A DNA stretch of 64,000 bases from NCBI RefSeq assembly GCF_030388325.1, contig NZ_CP103794.1, positions 1,984,001 to 2,048,000 of the forward strand, written 5' to 3'. Of the stretch, positions 7,965 through 15,118 are shown in pieces. Positions within the stretch are counted from its first letter, which is position 1. The number at the start of each line of letters is the position of its first letter. A program made the position numbers and the translations under genes. The stretch comes from Flavobacterium johnsoniae (lineage in GTDB: Bacteria; Bacteroidota; Bacteroidia; Flavobacteriales; Flavobacteriaceae). The notes under the pieces were generated by a model. The model worked only from the letters and a program-made list of their open reading frames with translations. It ran no database searches and had not been told where the DNA came from.

Positions 7965-7972
7965 CAAAGATA
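7965..7972 (-). promoter_or_regulatory. Putative -7 element of the exported Ppx/GppA-like gene
   Basis: Minus strand TATCTTTG is a perfect TAnnTTTG box; transcription would start near 7958 and leave a leader of about 75 bases before the ATG at 7884. No TTG is found at 17-23 bases upstream. Confidence 0.5.
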
Positions 7973-8055
7973 CTCATCCCAAATCATTTTTTAAATGCTC
8001 AATTTTTAAAATAATGCAAAAAGTTTACGATTTATTTAAAACTTAACATTGAAGA

Positions 8056-8187
8056 ATGAAAAACCGAAAAATTCAGTTTCAATTATGGAAGTTTTTTTAT
8101 CAAATTTGTGATGTGAGTTTAAAAGATTCAGAAGTTAATTATTATTGTAAATTACTTGAAACAAATAATGTATTACTTAATAAATAA
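8056..8187 (+). CDS. Possible small protein (43 aa)
   Basis: An open frame of 43 codons (MKNRKIQFQLWKFFYQICDV...) ends in TAA immediately before the ATG at 8188 of the following membrane protein, with no gap. The peptide is basic and aromatic-rich at the start and acidic in the middle, with no recognised family. The stop/start abutment suggests translational coupling or a short leader peptide. It is too short to be certain, and could be chance in AT-rich DNA. Confidence 0.4.
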   Translation: MKNRKIQFQLWKFFYQICDVSLKDSEVNYYCKLLETNNVLLNK

Positions 8188-8835
8188 ATGGAGGGTATAA
8201 AAATTATGCAAACAATCAAGAAATATTCGGTTTTAGTGTGTATGGTCGTTTCTGTGATTTTGATAGTAATAGCGGCGTCACTTTATCCGGGCGGATCGTT
8301 ACTTGATAAAAATTCTATTGGATTTGGCTGGTCAAAAAATTATGTAAGCAATTTGTTTGCGGCAAAAGCCATAAATGGTTTAGAAAATCCTGGTAGAATT
8401 TGGGCAGTTATCGGAATGGCTTTTCAGTCAGTTGGCTATGGTGTTTTTTTTATTCATATGTCAAAAAAAATAACTTCAAGCTGGGCTAACATTTTAAAAT
8501 ATATAGGAATTGCCAATATCTTATTTATTTTTTTAATTGCAACACCTTTGCATGACGTAGGAACAATATCGATTGTTTTAACTTTGATAGGCTTATTTGT
8601 AATTACTGTACTTATGCTAAAGTCAAAACTTCATTTTCTTAAAGTTTGTTGTATTATTTGCTTATTGACTTTTTACTGTTTCTTTATCTTATTTGGATTT
8701 GGTTATTTGGCTTGGGCTATCATAATGCAGAAAGTATATAATGCAAGTGCAATACTTTTAGTTTTAGGATTAGAGTATTTTACTAAATCTGAAGACTTTA
8801 TACAAATAAAAGCGACAGCACAAAAATTGAAGTGA
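8188..8835 (+). CDS. Multi-pass membrane protein, DUF998-like
   Basis: A 215-residue integral membrane protein with about six hydrophobic segments (approximately residues 13-30, 65-88, 98-113, 118-138, 148-170 and 173-200). The GxxLYPGGSxxDxxxxGFxW stretch after the first helix and the overall layout resemble DUF998-like proteins of unknown function. An alternative start is ATG at 8206, preceded at 10 bases by GGAGGG (8190-8195), one of few SD-like sequences in the window; both starts leave the membrane segments intact. The gene follows a possible 43-aa frame without a gap, and is followed by a GC-rich inverted repeat. Confidence 0.75.
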   Translation: MEGIKIMQTIKKYSVLVCMVVSVILIVIAASLYPGGSLLDKNSIGFGWSKNYVSNLFAAKAINGLENPGRIWAVIGMAFQSVGYGVFFIHMSKKITSSWANILKYIGIANILFIFLIATPLHDVGTISIVLTLIGLFVITVLMLKSKLHFLKVCCIICLLTFYCFFILFGFGYLAWAIIMQKVYNASAILLVLGLEYFTKSEDFIQIKATAQKLK

Positions 8836-8845
8836 CAAAGCATGC

Positions 8846-8945
8846 GCTAGCGCGAGCGTCCCGCTCGTGAACGTAAAGTATTTTTTAATATAAATTTACA
8901 ATAATTGATTTTCTGTGTGCACACGAGCGGGACGCTCGCGCCAGC
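8846..8945. repeat. GC-rich inverted repeat (24-bp arms)
   Basis: Arms 8846-8869 and 8922-8945 are complementary over 24 bp with one mismatch (core GCGAGCGTCCCGCTCGTG), separated by 52 bases of AT-rich sequence. The arms have a far higher GC content than anything around them. They lie between two plus-strand genes and encode nothing; a dispersed palindromic element or attenuator is possible. Confidence 0.85.
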
Positions 8946-8973
8946 AGGGGTATTATAAACAATTTTACAAACA

Positions 8974-9363
8974 ATGAGAAAATTTTTAATCTTTATACCT
9001 ATAATAATTTTAGGTTGCGTAAATAAATTGCAGGAAGATCGCTTGTATTTGAAAGAAATAAAAACAAAAAATAAGGTTATAGAATGGTTTTATTATTCAA
9101 ATGTTGGTTCAACTAGTGCCGACTATGTTTTACTCTCTGATACAATAAAAAATGGTAAAAGTGACACAATTGTTAATTCAACAAATTTAAAAGATGTTCG
9201 TCTTTCAAACGATACAATTGTTTTATATTTTTATGGTAAGCCGCAAAAATATGACGATTATTTAACGCTTAAAAAAACTATCGAACACTTTAAAATTAAA
9301 ATTGATACAAGTTCAGTATCTGAAGGGCCAATGCCAATAAGGGAGTCGTATTTAAAAAAATAG
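8974..9363 (+). CDS. Small lipoprotein (129 aa)
   Basis: A 129-residue protein with a lipoprotein signal: MRKF, a hydrophobic core (LIFIPIIILG) and the lipobox cysteine at residue 15 in ILGC. The mature part is mixed alpha/beta, rich in lysine and serine/threonine, and has no recognised domain. It probably sits on the periplasmic or outer-membrane face. No close neighbours share an operon; the gap upstream is filled by the GC-rich inverted repeat. Function unknown. Confidence 0.75.
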   Translation: MRKFLIFIPIIILGCVNKLQEDRLYLKEIKTKNKVIEWFYYSNVGSTSADYVLLSDTIKNGKSDTIVNSTNLKDVRLSNDTIVLYFYGKPQKYDDYLTLKKTIEHFKIKIDTSSVSEGPMPIRESYLKK

Positions 9364-9376
9364 TTATTTTATTTTA

Positions 9377-9637
9377 TTAACTTAATATACTTTCAAAAAA
9401 GAAAACTAAATTAAGCGTGCATTTTGCATCCTTAATCATTTTTATAGCCCTCTCAAAAACCTCTTTTTCTTTTTTTTGTTTAAATTGTTTCGAAACATAT
9501 TCATTTATTGTTTCTCCGCGAAGCAGAATATCTGTCAGATTTTCTTTCACATAGTTTTTTGATTCAAGATTTTGAAAGTTTTCAAAATTTGTTGAAATAG
9601 AGTTTTGATGTTTTCTTTCAAACACAAGAATATCCAT
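9377..9637 (-). CDS. Hypothetical protein or gene remnant (86 aa)
   Basis: From the ATG at 9635-9637 the frame gives 86 residues, mostly polar and helical, ending in a hydrophobic LNLVFFFESILS. The frame runs further upstream to 9700, but that part overlaps a dispersed repeat (9686-9770) that is plainly non-coding elsewhere, so the longer form is doubted. No family is recognised. The closeness of the repeat and the odd C-terminus make a truncated gene as likely as a real small gene. Confidence 0.35.
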   Translation of the reverse strand: MDILVFERKHQNSISTNFENFQNLESKNYVKENLTDILLRGETINEYVSKQFKQKKEKEVFERAIKMIKDAKCTLNLVFFFESILS

Positions 9638-9685
9638 CGCGCAGCTTTCTTGAATTCTCGATCGCTCCGATATGTAGACAACGAT

Positions 9686-9770
9686 AGCGCAGATTTGCAA
9701 TCTGTGCCCGCAAAAAGAATCGGAAAGATAGAAACAAAAAAAGCTCCAGATTTCTCTGAAGCTTTTACTT
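9686..9770. repeat. Composite dispersed repeat, copy 1
   Basis: A unit of about 85 bp made of a small palindromic head (GCAGATTTGCAATCTGTGC) plus CCGCAAA-AGAATC and the AAAGCTCCAGA hairpin. Related copies lie at 30201-30281 and 32129-32199 (truncated). Confidence 0.75.
9739..9766 (-). terminator. Terminator hairpin behind initiator tRNA copy 1
   Basis: Stem AAAAGCTCCAGA (9739-9750) / TCTGAAGCTTTT (9755-9766), one C-A mismatch, TTTC loop. It begins 7 bases past the tRNA 3' end on the minus strand and is followed there by a T run. Confidence 0.85.
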
Positions 9771-9772
9771 TG

Positions 9773-9845
9773 TAGCGGGAACAGGACTCGAACCTGTGAC
9801 CTTCGGGTTATGAGCCCGACGAGCTGCCTACTGCTCTATCCCGCG
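9773..9845 (-). tRNA. Initiator tRNA-Met (CAT), copy 1
   Basis: A 73-nt cloverleaf is folded by eye: acceptor CGCGGGA/TCCCGCT, D stem GAGC/GCTC, anticodon stem TCGGG/CCCGA with loop CTCATAA, T stem ACAGG/CCTGT. Initiator features are the unpaired 1:72 position (C1-U72), three consecutive G-C pairs next to the anticodon loop, and A11-U24 in the D stem. CCA is not encoded. The gene has a perfect promoter (9858-9887) and a terminator hairpin. An identical copy is at 32316-32388. Confidence 0.97.
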
Positions 9846-9857
9846 ATGTTTCGGGTG

Positions 9858-9887
9858 CAAAGATACACACTAAATGTGGTTTTGCAA
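9858..9887 (-). promoter_or_regulatory. Promoter of initiator tRNA copy 1
   Basis: On the minus strand TTG (9887-9885), 19 bases, then TATCTTTG (9865-9858), a perfect Bacteroidota sigma-A promoter. The -7 box ends 12 bases before the tRNA 5' end. Confidence 0.9.
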
Positions 9888-9936
9888 GTTATTTTTGTAA
9901 TTTATTTTTTTGAACAGCTGAAAAACGTGATTTCTC

Positions 9937-10461
9937 TTAGACTTTATAATCTAATAATTCCTCGTAAACATTTCCTTTTAAGCCTAATAACAAGCCAAAA
10001 GCAGGTTCCGTTTTTATACCTTTTTCTTTTAATTTAATGATTTCTAATCGGAAGTTTTCGTCTTTACAATGGAGAATTTGAGCTTCAACAAGCATATGTC
10101 TGTAGCCATTTTGTTGTTGAGTTGGAATATTCTGTCCGAAAATTTCAATTTCAAAATCACCAATATGGAAATTTGCAATAACAGATTCTTGATTATTTAT
10201 TACATTTTCGCGAATGGTAAAATGGTTTTCTTTTGAAAATAAGCTTTTAATTTTTTCTATGAATTCTGATTTGTTTTTCCAGCAACAGATAATATCCAAA
10301 TCGCTATTTTTTACGTCTATATTTATCGGAATTGTGCCAACTAAAATAGGATCAAAAGTTGAGAGATTTTCTAAAACTTTGTGTTTCGTTAAAACCTCAA
10401 ATGCCAATTGCTGTTTCTGATTTCCTGTTTTTAAATAAGAAATGTCCGTGAAATCAATCAT
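9937..10461 (-). CDS. DUF4269 nucleotidyltransferase-like protein
   Basis: A 174-residue soluble protein of the DUF4269 family. The segment LVGTIPINIDVKNSDLDIIC (about residues 41-60) resembles the G-x-D-x-D core of nucleotidyltransferase-fold proteins, with NSDLDI as the acidic pair, and EIEIFGQ (about 104-110) could supply the third acidic residue. The substrate is unknown. It begins 3 bases past the stop of the ArnT-like gene, so the two are almost certainly co-transcribed, although no functional link is known. It ends about 160 bases before the initiator tRNA on the same strand. Confidence 0.85.
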   Translation of the reverse strand: MIDFTDISYLKTGNQKQQLAFEVLTKHKVLENLSTFDPILVGTIPINIDVKNSDLDIICCWKNKSEFIEKIKSLFSKENHFTIRENVINNQESVIANFHIGDFEIEIFGQNIPTQQQNGYRHMLVEAQILHCKDENFRLEIIKLKEKGIKTEPAFGLLLGLKGNVYEELLDYKV

Positions 10462-10464
10462 TTA

Positions 10465-11991
10465 TTATTTTTTATAATTTTTCTCTTCTTTAATTTCTTG
10501 TTCCAATCGTTTGTTTATGTCGATTTTAGCATTAGTAAAAACAAAAATTGTTGTTCTGTATTCTCTCGAATATTTATTAGTAATCTGACCGCCAATTGTT
10601 GCAGTTTCAAAATAAGGAGAAGTTTCTTTAAGTTCTTCATTTTCTTCGTCAAATTCTTTTACACGAATCAAGTTTTTGTATTGAATTTTAAGATTAAACC
10701 AATTTACATAATCGGCGTTAAAAGAAACGGCTTTAATTCCTTTCTCAGAATAATAATTAATTGCTCCGGCTTGTCCGTAATTATCGCAAATCACGATAGT
10801 TTCTTTTTGATTTGGAATCAAAGCGAACAAAGAATCTGTTTTTCTTGCCAATTCTTTCCAACCTAACATATCGGCAAAATCTTGCGGCAATTGATGATCT
10901 TTTCCGTCTTCCCAACGAAGCATTCCTAGTTTTTGGTATTTCTCTGAATGTGAAACTATATACTCGGGACTTTTATTTGGAAAAACAATATCGTACATCG
11001 GAATAAAGAATAAAATCGGAAGTGCAATAAAAACCGGTTTTAAATATCGTTTCCATCCTTCGTTCAAAACTTCAGATAAAAAAACAGCACCAAAAGCAAT
11101 ATAAATCGGATACAAACCAATTACATAATACGCTTTTGCTTTGAAGTAAATAAAAATGAAAAGAGTAAAAACAAACGAAGCAAAAAAGACTTGAAATTTT
11201 TTAAGAGGCTTATAAAAAATAACGGCATAAAGTCCAGCTAAAATCACGAACAAACCGCCAATAAAAAAGAGAATCTGTTCTTTTATAAAACTTGCTAAAT
11301 CAACATTGACCAATTGCGTTTCTGCCAATTCTCTCATATGATGCACAATAGGAAACTGATTTCTGTATTGCCAAACGAGATTGGGTAGAATGAGCATTAA
11401 ACCGAAAATTAAAGCAAAATAAAACTGCTTTTTTATCAGCATTTTTCGTTGGCTAGAAAGTATAATGGCAGGAAATAATCCGAATAGTAAAAAGACGATG
11501 TTGTATTTATTTAAAAACCCGAAAGCAAAAATAATAGCTCCAAAATAAATCCATTTTGTGTCTTCAGAAATAATGTATCGAATTAGAACATAATAAACCG
11601 CAGTCCAACACAAAACATCTAAAGAATTGGGCTGATATAATGTATTAAGTCGCAATAAACACGAAAATAAAACACATAAAGCGCCTAAAATTAAAGCGTA
11701 AAGATTTCCTTTTAAAAGCTCGATTGTTTTCCAGACAAGCAAAAGAGTCAATGCGCCAAATAGGGCAGGGAAGAACTTAACCCAGAAAACAGAATTTCCA
11801 AGCAACAAAATAATACAAGAAAACCAAGAAGTTACAGGCGGAACCGACAGAAATCCCCAAGCGGTGTGATGGGCTTGATCTAAATGCAGATATTCATCGC
11901 GCTGTAAATCGTATTCGGGACTAATTAAAATATATTGCAGAATAAATTTTAAAAGAATAAACCCGATTAAAATCAGTGTTTTTTTGGTCAT
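10465..11991 (-). CDS. ArnT/PMT-like membrane glycosyltransferase
   Basis: A 508-residue integral membrane protein of the GT-C type glycosyltransferases (ArnT/PMT-like), which move a sugar from a polyprenyl-phosphate carrier to lipid or protein on the periplasmic side. After the first helix (residues 5-24) comes SPEYDLQRDEYLHL (about 24-37), the expected first luminal loop with conserved acidic residues. Around ten further hydrophobic segments follow up to about residue 330, then a soluble C-terminal domain (about 340-508). It is the first gene of a two-gene unit with the DUF4269 gene. Donor and acceptor are unknown; a role in envelope sugar decoration is inferred. Confidence 0.85.
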   Translation of the reverse strand: MTKKTLILIGFILLKFILQYILISPEYDLQRDEYLHLDQAHHTAWGFLSVPPVTSWFSCIILLLGNSVFWVKFFPALFGALTLLLVWKTIELLKGNLYALILGALCVLFSCLLRLNTLYQPNSLDVLCWTAVYYVLIRYIISEDTKWIYFGAIIFAFGFLNKYNIVFLLFGLFPAIILSSQRKMLIKKQFYFALIFGLMLILPNLVWQYRNQFPIVHHMRELAETQLVNVDLASFIKEQILFFIGGLFVILAGLYAVIFYKPLKKFQVFFASFVFTLFIFIYFKAKAYYVIGLYPIYIAFGAVFLSEVLNEGWKRYLKPVFIALPILFFIPMYDIVFPNKSPEYIVSHSEKYQKLGMLRWEDGKDHQLPQDFADMLGWKELARKTDSLFALIPNQKETIVICDNYGQAGAINYYSEKGIKAVSFNADYVNWFNLKIQYKNLIRVKEFDEENEELKETSPYFETATIGGQITNKYSREYRTTIFVFTNAKIDINKRLEQEIKEEKNYKK

Positions 11992-12098
11992 GAAGTGTTT
12001 GGTTTTGAGGTAAGTCGTTTCAAGTCAGTTTAATGGTATTACGAATATAAGATTTATTTTGATGTGAAAAACGTTGGCAACGTTGTTGAAACAAATAA

Positions 12099-12126
12099 AA
12101 AAGCTCCAGATTTCTCTGAAGCTTTT
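12099..12126 (-). terminator. Terminator hairpin downstream of DUF4494 gene
   Basis: Stem AAAAGCTCCAGA (12099-12110) / TCTGAAGCTTTT (12115-12126), one mismatch, TTTC loop; T run on the minus strand. It starts 8 bases past the stop codon at 12135. Confidence 0.85.
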
Positions 12127-12134
12127 GTGAATTT

Positions 12135-12683
12135 TTATTCTTCTGTTGCCGTTTCAAATTCCATGTGATCGACAATTTCTTCGTCTGGTCTTTCTGGTTT
12201 AGAAGCTTTTAAAGCATTAAATCTTTCTAGCATTTCTGTTTCGCCTTCTTCACCACTGAAATAAGGAAAAACATCCATAATTGGTGATTCTGAAATTGCA
12301 GGAATCGAATATTCGCCCATTGTATTTTTCATTACATGAATCGTATTGTCAAATGCTTCGCGAACATCATTTGCTTGAACTAGCATATACATGCTTGTTT
12401 TACGCTCTTTACCACTTTCTTCATCGTAAGCAATTAAAGAAACTTTAGACTTAAACCATCTGTCTGCATTTTCAAACGGATGAATTTCGGCGTAATTCGC
12501 CACTTTTATATTCGTGATTTTAAATTCTTCACTAATATAAGCCGCCATTTCTTCGTTGATTCTTTTTTCAGCTTCTGTATAAGACAAAGCATCAACCAAA
12601 TACGGTTCTGTTAATACTTTTTGTCCGCCAGTTTCGTCTGTTTTTCTATATTTTACTTTGCATTCGTACCAAACTACACTCAT
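12135..12683 (-). CDS. DUF4494 domain protein
   Basis: A 182-residue soluble acidic protein of the DUF4494 family, widespread in Bacteroidota and of unknown function. The N-terminal WYECKVKYRKTDETG and LVDALSYTEAEKRI segments (about residues 5-45) are characteristic, and a second similar strand-helix unit follows (WFKSKVSLIAYDEESGK, about 75-92). The C-terminus is an acidic tail. It has its own -7 element and terminator, so it is a single-gene transcript. No catalytic residues are apparent. Confidence 0.88.
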   Translation of the reverse strand: MSVVWYECKVKYRKTDETGGQKVLTEPYLVDALSYTEAEKRINEEMAAYISEEFKITNIKVANYAEIHPFENADRWFKSKVSLIAYDEESGKERKTSMYMLVQANDVREAFDNTIHVMKNTMGEYSIPAISESPIMDVFPYFSGEEGETEMLERFNALKASKPERPDEEIVDHMEFETATEE

Positions 12684-12706
12684 CTTCTTATAAATTTTAA
12701 GGATGC

Positions 12707-12714
12707 CAAAGATA
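12707..12714 (-). promoter_or_regulatory. Putative -7 element of the DUF4494 gene
   Basis: Minus strand TATCTTTG, a perfect TAnnTTTG box 24 bases ahead of the start codon at 12683; the TTG -33 box is missing at the usual distance. Confidence 0.5.
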
Positions 12715-12985
12715 ATTTTTACAGGAAAATAAATAGTTAAATCTTCAAATAGATATTCACAATTTTGACTGCTTTTTGGTAATGTTTTGAGATTGTGAAA
12801 GTTGTGTTTTTTATTCGAAATGTTTTGTAATCGTATTCATTCCTTTTTAATTATAAAAAAATAAAACTATTTTTTGCTTGTAAATAATTGTTTTTCAATG
12901 TTTTATTTTTTGTGAATTTAAAACTTTTAAAAAAATGAATTTTCCTCAAAACCAAACTTTCAAAATGAACGTAAGTGTGGGAATA

Positions 12986-13062
12986 CAGTGGTTGGGAATG
13001 AGGCAAATTCAAAAGATAGTAGTTTTTGGCAGAACAGAATCTTACCGCATTCCTAGCCATTG
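12986..13062 (+). ncRNA. Possible structured RNA
   Basis: Arms 12986-13006 and 13042-13062 can pair at 19 of 21 positions when G-U pairs are allowed, with a 35-nt loop, and are followed by TTTTTATA. Several differences between the arms are G-U exchanges, which suits selection on RNA pairing rather than DNA identity. It stands 26 bases before the next plus-strand gene, so it could be a small RNA, a leader structure or a repeat. No RNA family was recognised. Confidence 0.35.
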
Positions 13063-13088
13063 TTTTTATAATTTGACCACAGTAATTT

Positions 13089-13334
13089 ATGACAGGAAAA
13101 TTAAACGTTCAAAAGTTAAAAGAGACTTTAAATTATCTGGAAAGCAAACAGCGCGAATTAAAAAGACAATCTAATGCCGATACGCGCAGTTTGGAATCGA
13201 TGATAAAATATTTGAAAAAAGATATGATTGATCAATATAATTTAGCCGATCATCATTTGACGATAAAACAAGAAATGAAAAATACTGAAGCTTTTATCGA
13301 GCACGTAAACAGCATTATCGAAATCAATTTTTAA
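13089..13334 (+). CDS. Small coiled-coil protein (81 aa)
   Basis: An 81-residue highly charged, helical protein (MTGKLNVQKLKETLNYLESK...), with heptad-like leucine/isoleucine spacing over residues 8-75, suggesting one or two helices forming a coiled coil. No family is recognised. The ATG at 13089 follows an A/T-rich leader. It is short, but the codon pattern is clean and the next gene is convergent with only 28 bases between, so it is probably real. Confidence 0.6.
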   Translation: MTGKLNVQKLKETLNYLESKQRELKRQSNADTRSLESMIKYLKKDMIDQYNLADHHLTIKQEMKNTEAFIEHVNSIIEINF

Positions 13335-13362
13335 AACCGCTTTTTATAGTCGAATTTTACTT

Positions 13363-14301
13363 TTATTCTAGCTTAAATTTTTCGTTTTTGCAGTCCAGAA
13401 TTAGTTTGTGATTGAGAAAAAGTTTGTTTCCAATCATTCCCTGCATTCCGGAACGCTTCATTAAGAATTTTTGCAATTCTGATGTGCTTTCAATATGCGT
13501 TACTTCTGAAAGGTTTAATTTTAAATTTCCGAACTGAATTTGCTTTTTCGCAGAAGCGGTAAAAACAGACAGCGTATTTCCCCACGAATTTCCTTTTTCT
13601 GTTTTTATTTGACTATTCTCGATTTTGTATTTTTTCCAAACTTCTTTTGTGGTAATAAATTCGTAGCCGCTAGTTCCCGAATCGTAAAGCAGTTTTAAAT
13701 TTTCATTTTCTACTTTTGCGGAAATTAAAATTTTACGTTTTTTGAATTCAAAATCTGTGAAATCTTTCTCGTCAATTTGTTCAATAAATGAAAATTGTTG
13801 ATTCTTAAAATCTAAAACAGTAATTCGTTTTTCTAATAAATCTGTTCCGATGGTCCCGATTATATTTTCGGCATTCGGATCTTCAAAATCTACTTTATTT
13901 CCATAATTTAAAACTTCAAAATTTTTCGAAATTATATTCATTTTGCCAATTTTAAAACGTGTTGCAATCTGATTTTTTTCAGAATTGAATTGCATATGAT
14001 TTTGATGTTTTTCGGAAATTGATTGTAATGAATTTTTATAGAAAACCGTAATTGGCGAACCCGAATCAAATTGCATGTAAAATGTTTGATTGATTCCGTC
14101 GAGTTTTATTGGGAAAAGCAAAGCTGAATGTGAGTTTTCATCTGAAGAAATCCATTTCATCGGAATATTTTCTGCAGTTTCTGAAACGGTTAAATAATTT
14201 TCTGGTGGAGTAAATTTCTTTTGAAAATAAAAGTATCCTCCCAACAAAAATAAAATGATAATAACTAAACTAACGGTTGCAATTTTCTTTACTAATTTCA
14301 T
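13363..14301 (-). CDS. Membrane-anchored retropepsin-like aspartic protease
   Basis: A 312-residue protein with one N-terminal membrane segment (about residues 6-25) and a periplasmic retropepsin-like region. The first catalytic-type loop is QFDSGSPITVF and a second related loop YDSGTSGYE occurs later, each followed by a strand and a hydrophobic-hydrophobic-Gly element (IIGTIGTDLL; MQGMIGNKLF), giving two pseudo-symmetric lobes in one chain. The ATG at 14299-14301 is preferred over an in-frame TTG 18 bases upstream. It lies 88 bases after a membrane-anchored XRE regulator on the same strand, so the two may be co-expressed. Whether it is an active protease cannot be decided; DSG replaces the usual DTG. 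Confidence 0.75.
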   Translation of the reverse strand: MKLVKKIATVSLVIIILFLLGGYFYFQKKFTPPENYLTVSETAENIPMKWISSDENSHSALLFPIKLDGINQTFYMQFDSGSPITVFYKNSLQSISEKHQNHMQFNSEKNQIATRFKIGKMNIISKNFEVLNYGNKVDFEDPNAENIIGTIGTDLLEKRITVLDFKNQQFSFIEQIDEKDFTDFEFKKRKILISAKVENENLKLLYDSGTSGYEFITTKEVWKKYKIENSQIKTEKGNSWGNTLSVFTASAKKQIQFGNLKLNLSEVTHIESTSELQKFLMKRSGMQGMIGNKLFLNHKLILDCKNEKFKLE

Positions 14302-14389
14302 GTCTAAATTTTTCTGCAAGATTCGGATTTCAATTTCGATTTTCTTGCAAAAACAGTACGACAGTTTTACGACAATTTTGTGGCGATAG

Positions 14390-14929
14390 TTATAAGAAGT
14401 TGTTTTTCAGTTTTATAGCTAATTCTTGTTTTTGGTTTAAACAGATTCCGTTTGCAACAACTATTATCAATTTTAAAAAAAGGAAACCAATTAAAGGAAC
14501 AAGGAAAAGTGGGAATTTCAAAGAAAAAAACTTTTGAATAAACGGACTTAAAATAAGCAAAACGGCAATTGCAAGACTCAAAATAATTTGAACGGCCACA
14601 ATTTGTTTGCCCATTTCTTTAGTTTTAGAATCTTCAGTTTTGTTAGTTAAAATTAACGGAACGAAAACACTTCCAAATGGAATTATAAGCCCTAACATAA
14701 CAGAAAAATTAATGATTTTGGTTCTTTCAACATTGAAAATTTCTGTTTTATCAAAAAGATTTTCTGGGTCAGTTTGTAAAGTTTGTGCAATACTTTTTAA
14801 AGTGAATCCCTTCAAGATATTTCCTGCTTCAATTCGCTGAATTGTTCTTAGTGAAAGTCCAGATTTTTCTGCAAGTTCATTTTGAGTCATATTTTTTTCT
14901 TCCCTCAAAATTTTGACTTTATTTTTCAT
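14390..14929 (-). CDS. Membrane-anchored XRE-family regulator
   Basis: A 179-residue protein with a classical XRE helix-turn-helix at residues 5-58 (LREEKNMTQNELAEKSGLS then LRTIQRIEAG) joined to about three membrane helices (roughly 72-95, 108-128, 132-158). Such proteins bind DNA while tethered to the membrane. The helices resemble the small DUF4870-type membrane module. The gene is followed on the same strand by the retropepsin-like protein; a regulator-protease pair suggests signal control by membrane proteolysis, but that is inference. No target operator was found. Confidence 0.85.
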   Translation of the reverse strand: MKNKVKILREEKNMTQNELAEKSGLSLRTIQRIEAGNILKGFTLKSIAQTLQTDPENLFDKTEIFNVERTKIINFSVMLGLIIPFGSVFVPLILTNKTEDSKTKEMGKQIVAVQIILSLAIAVLLILSPFIQKFFSLKFPLFLVPLIGFLFLKLIIVVANGICLNQKQELAIKLKNNFL

Positions 14930-15118
14930 TGCTTTTTGGATGTAGATTCAGGACGAAATTATAAAAGTTTTAATCAAATTGATGCATTAAAAAATGTTTG
15001 TTTTATGTGATGATTTCGAAGTTTTAATAAAAAATTAAGTTTTTTTCTTTAACAAAAATTAGTAACTTGTTGTAGAATAAATCATTCACTTAATATTATT
15101 TTCTTAAAAAATGCCACT

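Larger units (their letters stand above)
12684..13088. other. 405-bp non-coding gap with an RNA-like hairpin
   Basis: Apart from the DUF4494 promoter region on the left, the gap holds a long imperfect hairpin (12986-13006 with 13042-13062). The rest is AT-rich with no gene that can be supported; a plus-strand frame from 12935 has no coding character and would overlap the hairpin and the next gene. Confidence 0.6.

Noticed and set aside
7885..7977. Longer N-terminus of the Ppx/GppA-like protein from ATG 7977
   Set aside because: It overlaps a perfect -7 box at 7965-7972 and would bury the signal peptide behind 31 extra residues.
9810..10037. Plus-strand reading frame of 75 codons across the initiator tRNA
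   Set aside because: It runs through the tRNA and its promoter and antisense to the DUF4269 gene.
12935..13174. Plus-strand reading frame of 79 codons
   Set aside because: It overlaps the RNA-like hairpin and the start of the following gene in another frame, and lacks coding character.
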